DNA from: Paragonimus westermani | Lineage: Eukaryota; Platyhelminthes; Trematoda; Plagiorchiida; Troglotrematidae | Reading direction: 5' to 3' | Length of the DNA stretch: 64,000 bases | Assembly (NCBI GenBank): GCA_008508345.1 | Contig: QNGE01003325.1 | Span: 4,214-68,213, forward strand | In this document: positions 22,601 to 37,600 of the stretch, piece by piece | How the letters are laid out: every line of letters begins with the position of its first letter | How positions within the stretch are numbered: position 1 is the stretch's first letter | Position numbers and translations under genes: made by a program | The notes under the pieces: model-generated | What the model was told of the DNA's origin: nothing | The model's database searches: none | What the model saw: the letters and a program-made list of their open reading frames with translations, nothing else

Positions 22601-25600
22601 TTTGTTAGAATTTCGGCAGTCATCTGGTCCATTACGCCACACACTTTTTCACTTACCTCTTTTCATTCGCATGGTTTACATCTTAGTCCCTCTATGCCTT
22701 TAGTTTGCACATCAAGCCAGAGTGCGTGGTTTTTGAGTGATGTTGACGCCAACCATCAATCACACATTCGGCGAATTCTAGCCGTAGCTTCCTCAGGTTT
22801 CACATACGTACGTTTCATAAGTCTCTCAGTATCTAGTCCTCATCCGACTTGAAATACCTCACATGGGAACATTTGTCTTCAGGATACAAGTTCTGAAAAC
22901 CTGACCACATATCAGTTCGTTTTATACAACGTGCACCGAACTCTCTATGTTGGAATAGTAATGGTATTACTGAACTCTTTGTTGAATCTTGTTAAGGATG
23001 CGGTTTCGAAGAAGAATCTGTCATCCATTTTTTCGGGTTGCTGGTTCTCGGCTTTTTAACTTCTGTATAGCCCTGTTCACGTCATATTTTGACCTACAAC
23101 TGAACTGGCTAAGCGCGTCAGCTAAATCAAGTCTGACTTGTGGCTTTTTCTTCTAGAGTGGTGCTGAATTGATCCGTTGTGGTTGAATGTGCCACAATTG
23201 GATGCTTGCTTGCTGGTGATTCCAGTGACCTTTGCGTCCATTGGTGTATTTTACGTTTGACCTCTGTGTACTCATGGTTGTTGATTGTGTGGATGCAGTC
23301 ACCTGTCTGGGTACCAAACACCGAAACCGGTCTGTTTCGGATCAAAAATGTACTCGCTGTGGTTAAGTGGAGTGTATGACAAAACCTTCACAGCCAGAAC
23401 ACTAATTCAACAACAACCATCAGTTTAACTTTTTGTTAATTATTTGTACCGCCCTGTCAATCTGTAATGGATATTGCACATCCCCAATGGCCTGGCAATT
23501 AGTTTGTTCTGTTGTTCTCATCTTCACTGACATGTGCAGTCGCTCGTCTCAATTGGGTAGGCATTTTCTCATTTCATCGATCTGCTATTCATTTCGACCT
23601 ACACACTTGGTAAAATTGGAAGAGAGTTTTGCAACGTTTAACTTACACGGATGAGACGTGAACATTATTATCATTATTGTCCTCCTTCATATTTGTCATA
23701 TTGTTAAGCATGTGCAGTGACGAGGCATCCACACAACTAGACTGAAAAATCAGTTTGTTGTGGCATCTCTTTAGCCATTGCTTGCCTGATCTGTAGTTAA
23801 TATTGTTCACAGGTCTAGTCGCCGTTTCACGTTCGCTACAAAGAGCTACGATCTCCTCTTTCTTTTCAAACTGTGAGTTCACCATAGTCCGTACACAGGA
23901 GCTTGGGGTACCGGTAGGGATTAGAGCTTTTCAAAATGTCTAATTCCGAGTGTTACGGATGTTTGTGGAATCACTCACTCTAGACTCTCCGCGCACATGT
24001 TTTCTTCTAATTTCTTGAGATATTGTCACAGTTTATCAGTCCATACTCTAACCGTGTCACTGAGGGAGAAATCATTAGAAAACGCGAAGTACTGATCCAA
24101 CAAAGTCTACTGCGCCAGTTGCTGTTTGACAGAATGGTGGGATCATTTGCACTCGATCAATTGAAATTCTGCTGCTTATTCCACAAGACTTTGATGTTCA
24201 ACAGCCGTCTATGAATCGTGAGCGTATCTCTCGGTTACTGTCGTCTAACTGGCACTCCTTTTACATCATGTGATATTCATAGCGTTTCATTTTAACATTC
24301 CTCAAGGTAACCTTTTGTCTCCCAATTCGATGTGTTGCTGGAGCATATGACCCCCATTGATAAGTTATCCTTTCACAGGTCTTTTATGTGTGATTGTCAG
24401 GTATGGATGTTTACTTTGTGTTACTGTACAATGACTGCAGATTTACTTGATTTGGCTTCTCTATTCAGAGGCTCTGTGATTTTGAAGATGTTCCCTTTTC
24501 CAATCAGACAACGAACACAGCGCAAGCGTTGTATTCAATCCTTCGGGTGAAAGGCTGTACAATGTCTGTTTCTGTGTGTTAATGCGTTTGTGTTCTAGTG
24601 CCCATCTGGTTATGATTCTAGAGCTATATGTATGCATAGTGGAGCCGATTTTATTGTCAAACGTCCTAGCTTATATTTTCTTTAATGGCTATCGACGTTC
24701 TCTGTTGATATTGGCTTTCGTTGTTTGTCCGTACTCTTTATCCAGATGGTTAGGAGGGGATTTGGTTAACATAACTAGAAAGCCAATTTGTAGTTAGCTT
24801 CACTTTTTGCGTTCAGATAGACTCTGTTTTACATTTTCAAAAGGTCATCTACTTCCTCAAAAAGGCATACATAGCGGTTTCCGTACCTCGAGTATATTAT
24901 CCGCAGTCGGTTATATGGAACGATCAGCTCTGAAAGCTTTGACGCATTACGTGTTGATTAACCGGCTTTAACATTTGCGCGACCACTTCTAAATTCCTTT
25001 TCAAACAGACCAAGCTAAAAGCTGAAAAGGATCGTACACGTGGAGCGGAAGCAGCGGCCGAAGCTGCCAGAGAGGCACACGATCAGGTCCAGGCGCTACT
25101 CACTACTCGTTCGGAGGAATTGACTCGATGTCGTTCTGAGCTGGAAACTACTCGACAAGGCGTAAACGAGCTGAACGCCTCCTTGCGTGACCTGGACACC
25201 AAACATCGGGATGCGTTGGAACGTAGTCAACGCGAATTGAACCGAGTTCTAGATTTATTAGAGGCGAAATCGAGCGAATGCGCCGATCTCGCTGGTATAA
25301 AGGTTCAGTTGGATGCGGAACTCGCCATGTACCGGTCGCTGTTGGACTCAGAAGAATCTCGGTTTGTTTTGTTCATGTGTTCATTTGTGATCAGATATCG
25401 GGTTGAAATGATCCGATATTCCTAGTTTCCGCTGCTCACAATCGTCAGACCGAAGTGTATGGTTCTATAGTACTTCGTTCTAGTGGTATCTTTTTGTTGG
25501 CCTAAAGCCTACTGAGGCAGCCCGGAATCCAGTATTAACCTATCATTCAATCAATCGATATATGTGCTTCGACCGCGACTAATCGTCCTTGGTGGTGCTA

Positions 25601-28600
25601 GTCAGCAGTATGAAAGGATTAACTGTTTTACTGGGTACTGTTGTATCTTCAACCACTGTGTCGTAATAATCACATATTACATCTAAAGCTTCCTTGAACG
25701 CTACTTTCACTTGACAGATATGTTTGCGCTTAGTGGTTACCTTATCTGTTTGTCACTCGAAGGGATGTTCAGTTTGAATGTTTCGCATTCTCGATCAGTC
25801 TCTATTCTACTGTTTCGGATTCTGCGTTATTCTCGTTTGCTCATCTGTAGCACTCAGTTGCTTACCAGTTAGCCATAGTAACGTCATTTTTCTGCGACTG
25901 GTCGGTTGATTGTAACTGGATTCCTGTTCATCTAAATATGCAGTACCTCACAACCTGACTGAAACTGTCACAAAGTAGTGGAGTATATTCCTAAAAGACT
26001 GACACTTGGGTGCAAAACACGTCTTGTACGTGATAATAAGATGTGTTCGTTGTGTAAGGTTGTTCCTCCCCTCCGTTTTACTTGTGGCTGGTGAATTTAA
26101 GGTAATTAGATCCGTTTGCACGAACTGGAAGAAGTGGACGTATTGATTATTTAGGTTGCTTCAAATTTGGCAGGTTGAAGCGTCGGATTTCGAGAACTCC
26201 TAGGTTATCAGGAAAGTGATATGCTAATTTGTTAAATTACCACTGTCAGATTCGGAAACCGGTTTCCGACGTAAATTTTAAGAGGACAACCTTCTCACTG
26301 TCTTTTACCACAAACAGCTATCACACTTGTAAATTTGAATTCTGGACCCGTTTGTCCTGTTCCTTACCGACTGCTTCTGTTGATACTTCCTGGTTGGCTA
26401 CCGAGCCACATATGGTCGCCTTTTTCCAATTCGAACTCATCTTTGCAAATCATCTATTTTTCGTTGCGGGTGTGCTCACTTTGATACAACACCTGTCTTA
26501 CGAGGCAAAGCCACGCTCTCACAGTTATGGATGTTTTTACAGTTACGTCAAGAGTTAGAATCATTCCGCTCACTGTGCACACTTTGCGAGTTCCGACCAG
26601 TTCCAGATGTCAGCCTTTCGCTGAATGGAGCTATCCGTGTCACACTGTAATCACAAACATGTTTTATCTTTGCATAGCGCACGCGCTTGCCTCATTCTGG
26701 CGGTCTCTTTATTCCACTTGTCGCAGATCGTTTCCACTTGGTAGGGTAGCCTATGCAAGAAGATGCAACTTTTTATTAGTCTCGAACTGGCACAAGGTTC
26801 ACGATCAATTTTCCCAATCAGGTCTAAGTTTTTACTCTCCAGTTGCAGACTGTGTAGATAACGAGTTCTCAGACAAGTTGCAGACTCAATGATGTCACTT
26901 TGAATTGTGTCCTTTTTCCTTGCATCTTACTCTCTTCGTCCATACTACCGCAGTTAAACTTATGCGGTCTAAGTTAGACGCTCACAGGAATGAACTAACG
27001 GGTAGCCACTACCTACAGTGGCAACAGTTCGTGTCCACTACTCCATCTATACGCGCACTGGTTGACCCTTGTTGCCCTCACCATTCTCTCGCATGCTGTA
27101 CCTATTTTGAAAAACTATATGAATGTAGGCCATAAGCCCTACTTATCAGTAGATGCCATTTTTATGTGCTTATTCCAGTCGGTGTGTCTTGTTCAACTAA
27201 CTTTTCGTGCCTAAGTCTCTTGGACCATGTATGGACCACATGCGTCTGTTTCATGTAGGGTTTAGACGACCATTTCACAATAGTCGAAGTTGTTGCGTTA
27301 TTAGGTTGTTTTAGTGGACTCATACACTCCAACCCAAGGCTAGAAAAACATGTACCTAACTCCATTCCTTTCAGTTGTCGTTTGAGTCCATCAGAACGGC
27401 GCCTCACCGGTAAGTCATTGGTCAAAAAGAACGTGAAGAAGAGGCCTCTTTCGGTAGTCGAAAGCGATGTCGATTTGGATGCACCCAGTACCAAAACAGA
27501 GGTTGGTTTTGCCGAAGGTGCTGAACAACGGCGGCAACTGTTCCAACGCCCCTTGTCCGATTCTGCTATAAGAATCACGTGCTCTTCGAACGGTTCGATC
27601 CATTTCACTAGTGTTGATCCATCCGATGGTCTCGTGCGGATTTTCAATGCAAGTGATGAGGTAGGTGTTTCCGATTTTTCCTGTGTTACTTGGCTTTGTG
27701 CTCCTTGAGGCGTAGATTGTCAATCTTTCACATACCTGTCGTCTTGGCACTGAGTGCAAGTCCTCCGAATTGAAAGACTGTAATTTCTGCACGCTATAAT
27801 GGACATCAGTTTACAAAGACAGATCCACTATGGTCGTTTATATTAAGGTTGTTCTGGATGGTGAACAGCAGAAGAATGAGGCTGGGTGCACTCAGATAAA
27901 TGTGTGTACTTGGATCTAGTTGTGAATGTAGCCATTCAAGAATATAGAAAAATGTTTGCAAAAGTGTTTTGTCGACTTTGCTTTGCGTTTTATCGGACAG
28001 TGTGCTACGAATATATGTATTGCCGCATTTTTAAACATGTATTCGTCTCTACCGTAACTACTCCTCCAGAATGCTACAAGATAATCAGCGTTCTCTGTTG
28101 ATTACTTCAGACTTTACCTTCGACATTGGTTACGTAAATATGACAGTTTCTGCTATCACCTTCTTTTATCTGAGAGCGATCTTTCTTCGAATTCTGCGAA
28201 CTCGAAAGTTACCCTTTTTTCGAACGTAATCCGTATGATACCGGTTTATTGTTGGTAAGATTGATCATTCTCAGCCATCGGTTTGTGGTTTGAAATGAGA
28301 GCTACCATTCACAGTTGAAGACAGTTTGGAGTGTTGGCATTTTGTACACTGATTTGCCTTCGCTCTTTCTTTGCAAAATTTTGTGTGTGTTATACTGAGT
28401 GATTTATTCTCTTTTCTAGACATCTTAGCTTAGTGTGATGTGATCTAGCAAAAGTTGGGGTACTTGCGTTAACACAAGTAGTCTTGAACAGTCCGTGTTG
28501 TTCAGTGAAAACTTACAAGTAAATCGGGTTTAGATCAGTAATCAAAATTAATTTTCGAATAATTTTTTCGGGTAGCTTGAGAATTAAAACGTAGCTCTTC

Positions 28601-31600
28601 AATCCGATCATGTATCCTGGTGAGTGAGACCTCAACTAAGGCAGTTGATTTGTTTCACAGCCAAATCAGTGTTATGGTTAGGACCATGCTTAATGTTAAC
28701 TGACATTGCGAGGACACTTTTGGGGAGACTTTCATGCGAGCTTCTCCGGCCTCTGACGCATGCAATTTAGGAAAACTGTAGGAAATGGCATTGTGCAGAA
28801 GTTGCACTCTATGGCCATAATGTACAGCTTCCCAGTTCTTCGACATTGTTGTCCCCGTTATCAAGCCGACAGTAGTCATTTTTGACAACTCACGAACAAA
28901 TCTTCTTGTGATACAGTTGGCCGAATTTAATTCGTATAGGCATGATAAAATTACGCACCCACTCTGTGAGTCGTTCTTCTGTGAACGGGTGGTACCACGT
29001 TGTTCGTTTTTTCTTCTTCAGCATTTCAACAAATCGGTTGGGTAAACTTGCGAAAAGTGTCTGTAGTACGTTAATGTTTAAACTCCTCCTTGCTCACTCC
29101 AACGCTACCGTCAATGAAGCCGTTCAGTTCTATACATCTGGCGTCCTCATATGCTTGAACAGCCAATGGCTTTTTTCACAGTTTCCGAATGGAGTTAAGT
29201 TTGTGACCACTAAAAAAACCACCTTTCTCAATGAAGTAACCACGACTTCGAATCATAAAGCCTACGAGTTAGGACATTTTCCCACCTGAAACTTACAATG
29301 TTGTACCAATTTTCAGAAACGAAATGCGATGAGTTGCGGCGTCCGAACGAAGAACTCAGCATTTTGACTATCCTCTAATGTGGCCGGCGTACTTGCTCTC
29401 TCACACAGCCAATAGGCGCCTATATATTGCACGATCGTCCACAGTTTCTATTTTCAGAGATCACGACCTTTGCCTCTCTATCCACCAGATTCTTCAAGAT
29501 TATATTTCTTTCGTATTTGAGTCAAACGAACTGCCTTTATGGGTTTAAAAGCGTACAATTTTCAGCGCAATAGTATTATTATTGTTGTTATCCTCAACCT
29601 TTGAAGAGTGCTATTTATGTTGCCAACCACGGTTGTTATGCTGTCCTGCATTCTGAATCGCCTCTGGTTGCTTTGAAGGATGACCACATTACTCGCCGTT
29701 TTTCCCCTCTAAAAGGTCTGCTCGTCATCGTCTTTGCGTGTATGCAGAACAAGATTTCTTGTTTTCTTTAATCCCTCGCCAATTTCTCGTGTTCAGTTGC
29801 AACTGTAATGCTACGTTCTTTTTCCGAATCCATTCGTTCATCTCCCTTTGGTGGAATGGGGACATAACAAACGCAGAAGTTATTGCTAGGCACACCATGA
29901 TGAACACAACTAGCAACACAACCCGGTAACCGTCGGAAAATTCCCATAAAACTGGAAGTAACGATGTGACGAACAAGTGTTTTTGATAACTCTGTCTCAA
30001 GTCAGTACAATTACGTACGTTTCATAAAGACGTCATGAGACAAACCGCAAAAATACGAAGTGACTGTTAACGAATGACAATAAAGGCTACTACCAGACTC
30101 CACACAATTATTGATTAGGCCCAGAACAGACGTTTTCTGAATGTTACGTCAAATGGTCAATCGTTCTATCGCGTAATTGTTGAATTTTAATCGAAAGATG
30201 TTGCCTTACTAAGTGAAACACGAGGTTTCACCTGGACCACTCAAGACAAAGTGAATAGTCCTAGAGAACGCGTCCAGATTGCGAAATGCGACCATCCGAT
30301 TGAGACGTTCTTACTTCTTTTCTACAGACACCCGGTTCACAGGTAGGTCGTTCCGTTTGCATGGGCCATCTCTAACCCTTGCCATCCGTATAATCAACGG
30401 ATTCGCTTTTTCGTGAAAGTGCTTCCTTCGTTTGTTCTCCGTTGTTTCCGGCACCTAGCCCACATCAAGTAGAATAATTGTGTATTTAACGTTTGCCGTT
30501 CGCCGGCACATATTTCGACAGATTCCAGAACCCTCGAGCATTCGATAGAATGACATCAGTCTAGTATTAGGTACTTTAGCTTCTTGTTTCGTGTTAGCGA
30601 AGTGCTAAACATACTGTGCATTCTAAATCGAAGTCATTTCTTAGGAGTGTCGAACAACAACGTTGTGACCTTAACTGCTTCCTTGGGAAATTCGCTGCAT
30701 GTCCTTGGCAGGAATCGCTGGTTTTCGGTGTTGCAACCTTCCGAATTCAGTGACACACCTGATGCTGCGCTAGTTCTTCCAGTTGCTCCTATTACCCTCA
30801 GCCTCTTTTTGTAAAGATTCCCAGTCACTTCTACTATGAACAGCCACTCAAGTAGCAGTCTTATTCGGTTAAGCCAAAGGTGGGCTAAGTTCAGCCATTT
30901 CCTAACATTTCGTCGAGTCTAAGAAAAGTTTTACTCCCTGTACCGCGTTGTCTATCATGACCTTTTCATTTGTCGGTTCATGCTGGTCCTCCGCGCAGAC
31001 TGTAAACTTGGGTAACTGGCGGTTGCAGTTCGAGCCTACCAAACCCGGGGCGACGGACTCTACGGTCTTGCATGTTTTTCCTGAAAGTCAACAGTTGAAA
31101 CCGCATTCGGAGCTTCAGGTAAGCGAGTTGTCCTGGTGGTTACTCGTATAAATCTTAATCGTTAAACTGTGTGCATTCAAATGCGAAACTTTTCACCCTA
31201 TGAAACCTTCACTTGCAGTGATCACGATGAGTTTGCTTTCTGAGCATGTTTGACTACTTTATCTACAATTTCGTTGTGTGTTGTGCATTCTCAGCACCTA
31301 CTTTCATCATATAATTTCCGGGTCAGCAACTCTGCTTTGATCTGTGGGATTATGGGGTGTATTTTTGTGCAATTATTGAGCAATATTCTGTATCGCTGGC
31401 TTCTGTCGTTTGTATCACACTGCACAGATTCCGCACTCTATTAATACCTTTTCCCAATCTCTTTCAATCAAATTTCATGGAATGTCACATTGGCTCTCTG
31501 TTTTATACGTTACGTGCTTCACGCGTTCAATCACTCTGCGCGGTCCTCTAACACTTGTCTGGGTTTTGACAATTTGCGTCACTATATTACAAAACAATGG

Positions 31601-34600
31601 TCCTTCCAAATGAAGCCCAAAAGAGGCCACAAGTATAGGTTTATTCAATGTATTCGGTACCGTTTTACTGCCTGTTTGTTAGTGCATGCGGTTTTTATAA
31701 AAATAAATCAATTTGTTCTTTAACAGGTTGAGTAACTATATCGCCCACACACTAAGGGATGTGCGGCGGGCACATATTCATTATCGTGGTTAGTGTTCAC
31801 TGTCATAATAATTAGTTAGGAATTTTGAGTGTATTAGCTGGAACGTCGCTCACGGTTGATTGCAGGTTTCACATTTTGGTGGACTTTTGAACCAACCTCT
31901 ATTGAAAAGAAGAGCTCCACTCGAGTTTTGCTTCGGTTAGTGACCGTCTGTGGCGTCTGTGCATGAAAAGTCTGTGGAGATACGAAGGCGACAATCAATT
32001 GTGAATGATGTTCAGCAATACAGTACGCTTCTCGCAGGATTGGGGGCAGTCTCAGTGAGGCATAGCGGCCGATTGTTGTTGGCAACGTGAGCCATCCGAA
32101 ATGCACCAGCAGCACTGACCCAATAGTCTGATTTATCTGATTAGGCTGCCTGATTGTTCTGCGCTCACTAATAGGTTGATGTGTCACCTTAGCTTTTGAC
32201 GTGTTTGTCCCTGTGCCGTAAAATTTGGTGACCGTTTTATTTTGATCAGAACGGTAAGTAATATGGCTAAACTCTTTCTGCCCTAGAGTTAAGCCTGATT
32301 TTTGTGTGTAGTCGCTAACGCCCCGAAATCGGATCCGTATGACTCGCATCCCTCTCTTCTTCCCCTTTGTTGGTTCCACAACCACTCTTTTGAATTTCAG
32401 ATTCATCTGTGCTCATCCTTGGGCGGTCAAGCTGATCAAATATCTTCTTTACAGAAAAGGCGTCGTTTACCCAGCCCCGTTCTGTATGTTATCACCGATG
32501 CCCAAATCTGGCAGCCGTACGATTCGGCCATCAAATTGAATGACTCAGAGAATGTGGTGAGTTAAACTGCCAGAAGGTCTTTGTAGGTAGCAGACTACGT
32601 ATCACGTCTTTTTACCGATGTTGATATTCAAACAACAGCTTGTTTTTATCTAGGCTCTTACGATAATTACGTATGTCAATGGTGTTTTGGAGGCAGTTTT
32701 GTCTTCACATGGATGTCACCTTTGTTTGGTATTTCGCATGTATTTTTCAGCTATTCTGCGCACTTTTTGTTCGCCGCGAATCGTTTTTCACATCCCGTGA
32801 TCGATTGTTGATAAGTGCAGCTTCTGTTTCCTCCTAAAACCATTAGCAATTTGTGCGAACCTTACCACCAAAGCAATTTTTATTTGACTTGCGAAGGTGC
32901 ATATGACGCTAGCCTCTGCGCATCTGTCCGAAGTCTGCCTGTCCATCTGTCACTGCCTTCTGTCGACTCGCAACGCGGTCATCTCCCACGCATCCGAGAC
33001 TGGCACATTTCTGCTTTTGTGTAGGCGACTGATGGACGTGCGTGAGCGTTTTTTGTGTTACGGTGATCGATTGACAGTCAGTAGGCCGGCGGACCACATG
33101 TTACTCACGTGCCGGCTTTTTATTGGGTACTTTTGCCAGTCACCTTTAGATTAAGCAACCCTCACCTCACTAATGCTGACTAGACTGTGTGCACCTTCAT
33201 TCCTGAGCTGGTGGTCGGTCGGCTCACGTTCGTATACTTCCATGCGATGTTGGTTTAACACAGGGACTGTGGGGCTTCTGCGGTATGCGTCTTTTAAATT
33301 CTTCGTTTGTTGCCGCATATTTTCGGATAACGTTGATTTCAATCAATACGTAATGTGTGCTGCTGTCGATTACGTTCGTGGCACACTCATGACACAGCTC
33401 AGTCAGTTTCAGTGTTTCTTATAGGATTTGCTACAACATATGCACGTACACTTCTGCGGGTGCTCCATCCTAGTGGTCAATCTTCATTTTCTGTCACTCA
33501 GAAACTTGCTGGTGCGTTAACCTGTGTTAGACTACGAGACGACCCTTGCCTTGATTATCGGAAGGACCACAGCTTCATTGACGAATTCAAAACTGTAGAC
33601 AATCGGTGAAACGTTTCGAATGACTTGCCTGTGTGTCAAGAGCGCTTTGTCTATGTAACTTTCATTACCCCAATTCCGACTAATGGTACTTGGGTTGACT
33701 AATACATTGGGTAAGAAATCTCCTTCGACGCATCCTGCTTCACTTGAGAATTATGTAATCACACATAACAAGCGAGTCTTCAGCTGTGTGTTGCTTTCCG
33801 CGGCTAGACTGAGACTGAGTTGTTGTAACTTATCATGTTTATCATGTAACACTCACATTGATCTGATGATTTGCACAACTCAGTACGTGATTTGGTAGGG
33901 GGCGTGAAGTTTACACCAATTGTTGAACGTCAACTTCTCTCTACAATTGCTACTAATCACCCTTGTGCAGCCGGGGTAGCATTTTACTCGGCTGTCGATT
34001 CATTCGTTGGTATAGAGTAAAATTCATGGTGAGGTGCTGAAAACCACGAACCATAGCATCTGTCATTCTATTCCATGACGACCTTCGTTTATGAAACACA
34101 CGCCGGTTTACTTCATCCACATTGCGACTCGCCGCAACATAAGAGCGTTTCATTATTAACCGCTGGTATCAATTTCATCCTAATCGTGAGCAAAGAGACT
34201 GCATTCCACCATTTGGAACGTCTTCGAAGACGTTTCTTTCATTCTGGTCTGTTTTCGTTCCGTTTAGAGTTGACTTTTTGGTGGTCACAGAGAAGTCAGA
34301 GGTGCAACTCTTGTGGGCATCGAGCTACTCCACTCGATACCTGACAGTTGTGTGCTTATTATTAACCAACTCCTTGGCTGATTTCCATGGAGGTTATATT
34401 TCTCAGGTTGTTTAGCCTTGATACGGTCTGTGGACTGATATCTGGAAGTTGTGTTTTGTATGTGGCGACCATTCAGCGTTTGACTTTGGTAGTCGTGATC
34501 CACCTCGAAAGTTCACCGCTATTCGGCTATCCCACAGGACAAGTGCATGGTCGTGAGCTTGACGTATAAGCTTTACAACCTACTAGTGGTCATACTTTGT

Positions 34601-37600
34601 CATGCAACCCTGGATCATGATGCTCATTTTGATCGTGAGCCGTGATTATGCGGACACATGTAACTCTGCTACTGTGACATGTAAAGCTCCGCCCCAAACT
34701 TGGTAGGTGATAGGTCCGATCGCTTCATCATATTCTAAGTGATCCCATCAGCTCACAGTATACGTCACTGAAGGACCGAATGTTCATGACAGCAAGGCCC
34801 GTGATGCTCCGATAGCCTGTCGATTCCATCAGTTTATTCTGTGTCGGGTATTGTTCTTTCATTTGCTCAGGCGGTTGTCTCGAGGCAATTTAAACGATCA
34901 CGTTCAAGATACTTGGTTTTATATCGTCCCTTCGTCAGATCATTGGAAACATTTTGGCCTCTTCGTTGATGGTGAATCAAATGAGAAAGACATTATCTAG
35001 TTAGCCTCCGACTAACAAAACAGTTGATTGATGTGACACGTCGGTTAACATTTGGTTTGTTTTTCCTCGTCTTGTAATCAGTGTTTATCTTCCATAATAC
35101 GAGAGGATGTGAAGACTTGGTGTGGTTATTCCGAAAACGTTTGTTTGTCAAGTCGTTTTTTACTGACCGAGTGGAATTTTCCATACCGAGTAAAACTTTT
35201 TGAACCAAAATAGGAAAAACGTTTAAGTTAAGGTTGAGGTTACGATTAAAATCCTACTAATGAGTGCTAAGGGATTTCGGTTGACATTACTTCAAGATTA
35301 CTCACGGTCGGTCACAGGTTAGACATTCTCGTAGACGTTATTGAAAACCGAAGTCTCGCTCTTGTTGTGACTTCTCTGTGGTTAATATTTCTGTTACAGC
35401 TGTAGTCTGAACTCCGGCCACTCTTTGTTAAGGCAAACGTGTTGACCACTGCGTCGTTGGCCTCTCATTTGACACATCCGAATTACCGTATGCAACTACT
35501 CAGCTACATTCGTTTACGAGTAATGCTCAGAGCACCATCAGCGGAGGCGACAATTGTCCTGCTACCCTTAGTCGAGTACGCTGTAGCAACCCTATTGCCT
35601 GAATGCGCTGCAGCGATTGATCTGAACGTTTCTTAACGTATCTATTTTTCCCTCTTGTCACAATTTGTTTAGGTTCGTGCGATTTGCGAAATAAAACCGC
35701 TCGCCTCATCATCGTTGGGTGTCGGCGGTCTTCGTCGTTCCAATCATGGGAATTCGGTGGTTAGCTCCTTCCGCGTCACGTGTACAGCCGACGGAAACAT
35801 GCACTTTGAGACCGTCGAATTGGGCGACGGAATGCTTTATCTGTGCAACGCAAGTAATGAGGTGAGCTTAAGCATCCTAAACGATTGCCTGAGTAGTTTC
35901 AATCAGATGGGATGATCGCATCAACAACGCGCAAAACTTACGACACGTGATTACTTGATCAGTTGACACGAATGCACAATCTGTAATGATTGGGTTACTC
36001 GCCCTGAACTCTGGCTGGGTGCTTATCTATCCCGGCCCCGTACTGCAAGAACACGAACCATAAGGGAGGACAGCGACTGTTTCTGGCTGTTGCATTGAAC
36101 AGGATCGGTGGATGTCACCTGTTCGACTGAACGCTTTCTGGTCACTCAAATCGCGTGTTAGAAACACTGTTTGAGATAGCAGCATGCCAGAGTTATTCGA
36201 TTGACTGACCTCGTGGCATTCCTTGTTTTTCGTTTTAACCTTGCTTTATACCGTTCCAAAAATTTCTTTTCAAGAATACTTCACGTCGTTGTTTAGGTGA
36301 ACAACTCTATCCACAACACAACCTAATCATGCTTCTGATGCTAGTGGTTGAACAATTGAATGAATGAGAAGATCCAGTGAAATCAAACACGCATCGTGAA
36401 TGATTTAGTGGGCGAAGTGTCATTAGCTACTACTTATGTGTTGGGGCACGTTTGACGATGCTCTGATATGGGTACAACTTACACGTGGAAAAGTTGATCG
36501 TCTCACCCAAGTGATGTTAAACGGGTGATTTTAACTCTTTCAGAGAAGAGTCCTAAAACACACGTTATTTCGCCAATCTGAGACTGCATTTAAAAGATAC
36601 GAAGGTGGAAAACCACCAGAGAAAGAATGGTTTATAAGAGCATGGTTAATGTGGTAGTCATGCTGTCGATTTCAGTAGGCATAGCCTAATTGGACCCGTT
36701 TTCTTGTGGTTGCTTTATTGGACGCCGCTATCGACTTACGGCTTCCCATTTTGGAAATCGCCGCGTGGTCTACACTGTGTGTGGTCCATGTTAAATGCTA
36801 TTATTCTCATTAAGCTTTACAAAATTGATTGTTGTTGACTTGACTTTTGTTTGCGGCCCATAGTGTGTTTGCATCACCTTCAGTTAAGCGTTGGCGTCAA
36901 CGTACTAAAACTGGCTATAACAACAGTAACTAACAAAAGAACAAAGGCTGTTACAAGGCCACCACAGAATTCGATATTTTACGGTTTCTGACAGTACGTC
37001 CAATCAAGTGAACACATCCCTTCGGAACAAACCCTGGAAGCCTGTGATACTTTTTGAATCTCAGTCGCGACGGCAAAGCCTTCATCTTCTAAACATACCT
37101 TCCACACTGACTGTTTTACTGTCATTGCTGCTGTTCGCAGATCTGTGAAAGGCGGATCTGGTGATACAGTCGATGAGTCGCAGCTCGTATCACGTTACCC
37201 AACCACTGTTGCTTATGCATATTTATTTGTTTCATATGTACTAACTTCAACAATAAATCGATACTCTAGATTTAATACAACGTACAGTTACTACTGTCGC
37301 AGTATCTACGCGGTTCAGTGTATCATGTACACTTTTGGCCCGGGGTATTTGGTGTCAAAGTGACGTGGAGATGCTCGATCTCGATAGATTGTTTCATGTG
37401 TTACTCGGAGCAGAACTGTCTCATTACGGTGTACAAACTTCTGAATGGCATAAACTGCGCACCATTTCACACTGAAACTAATGGACGCATGTTATTGATA
37501 AACAGATTGGGAATAACACAACGTTTCGAGCAAGTTGTACTACTCTATGTTTCAACCACCTCGGGACGCATGTTATGTTGATGACTTCTGATGTGTAAAC

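Larger units (their letters stand above)
17563..25008. other. Lamin intron with several repeats
   Basis: This 7.4-kb intron holds an RT fragment (18399-18677), low-complexity AT and poly-G tracts (19575-19660), a tRNA-like promoter pair (21269-21340) and foldback copy 3 (about 22262-22510). A splice-bounded open stretch near 24032-24130 was considered as an exon and rejected. Confidence 0.6.

Noticed and set aside
24032..24130. Open stretch bounded by TTGTCACAG and ATG|GTGGGA as a lamin exon
   Set aside because: The peptide (SNRVTEGEIIRKREVLIQQS) could form helix, but the neighbouring rod exons already account for all expected residues and the donor is weak.
31834..32406. 190-residue minus-strand open frame
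   Set aside because: It runs antisense across a lamin intron and exon boundary and resembles no known family.
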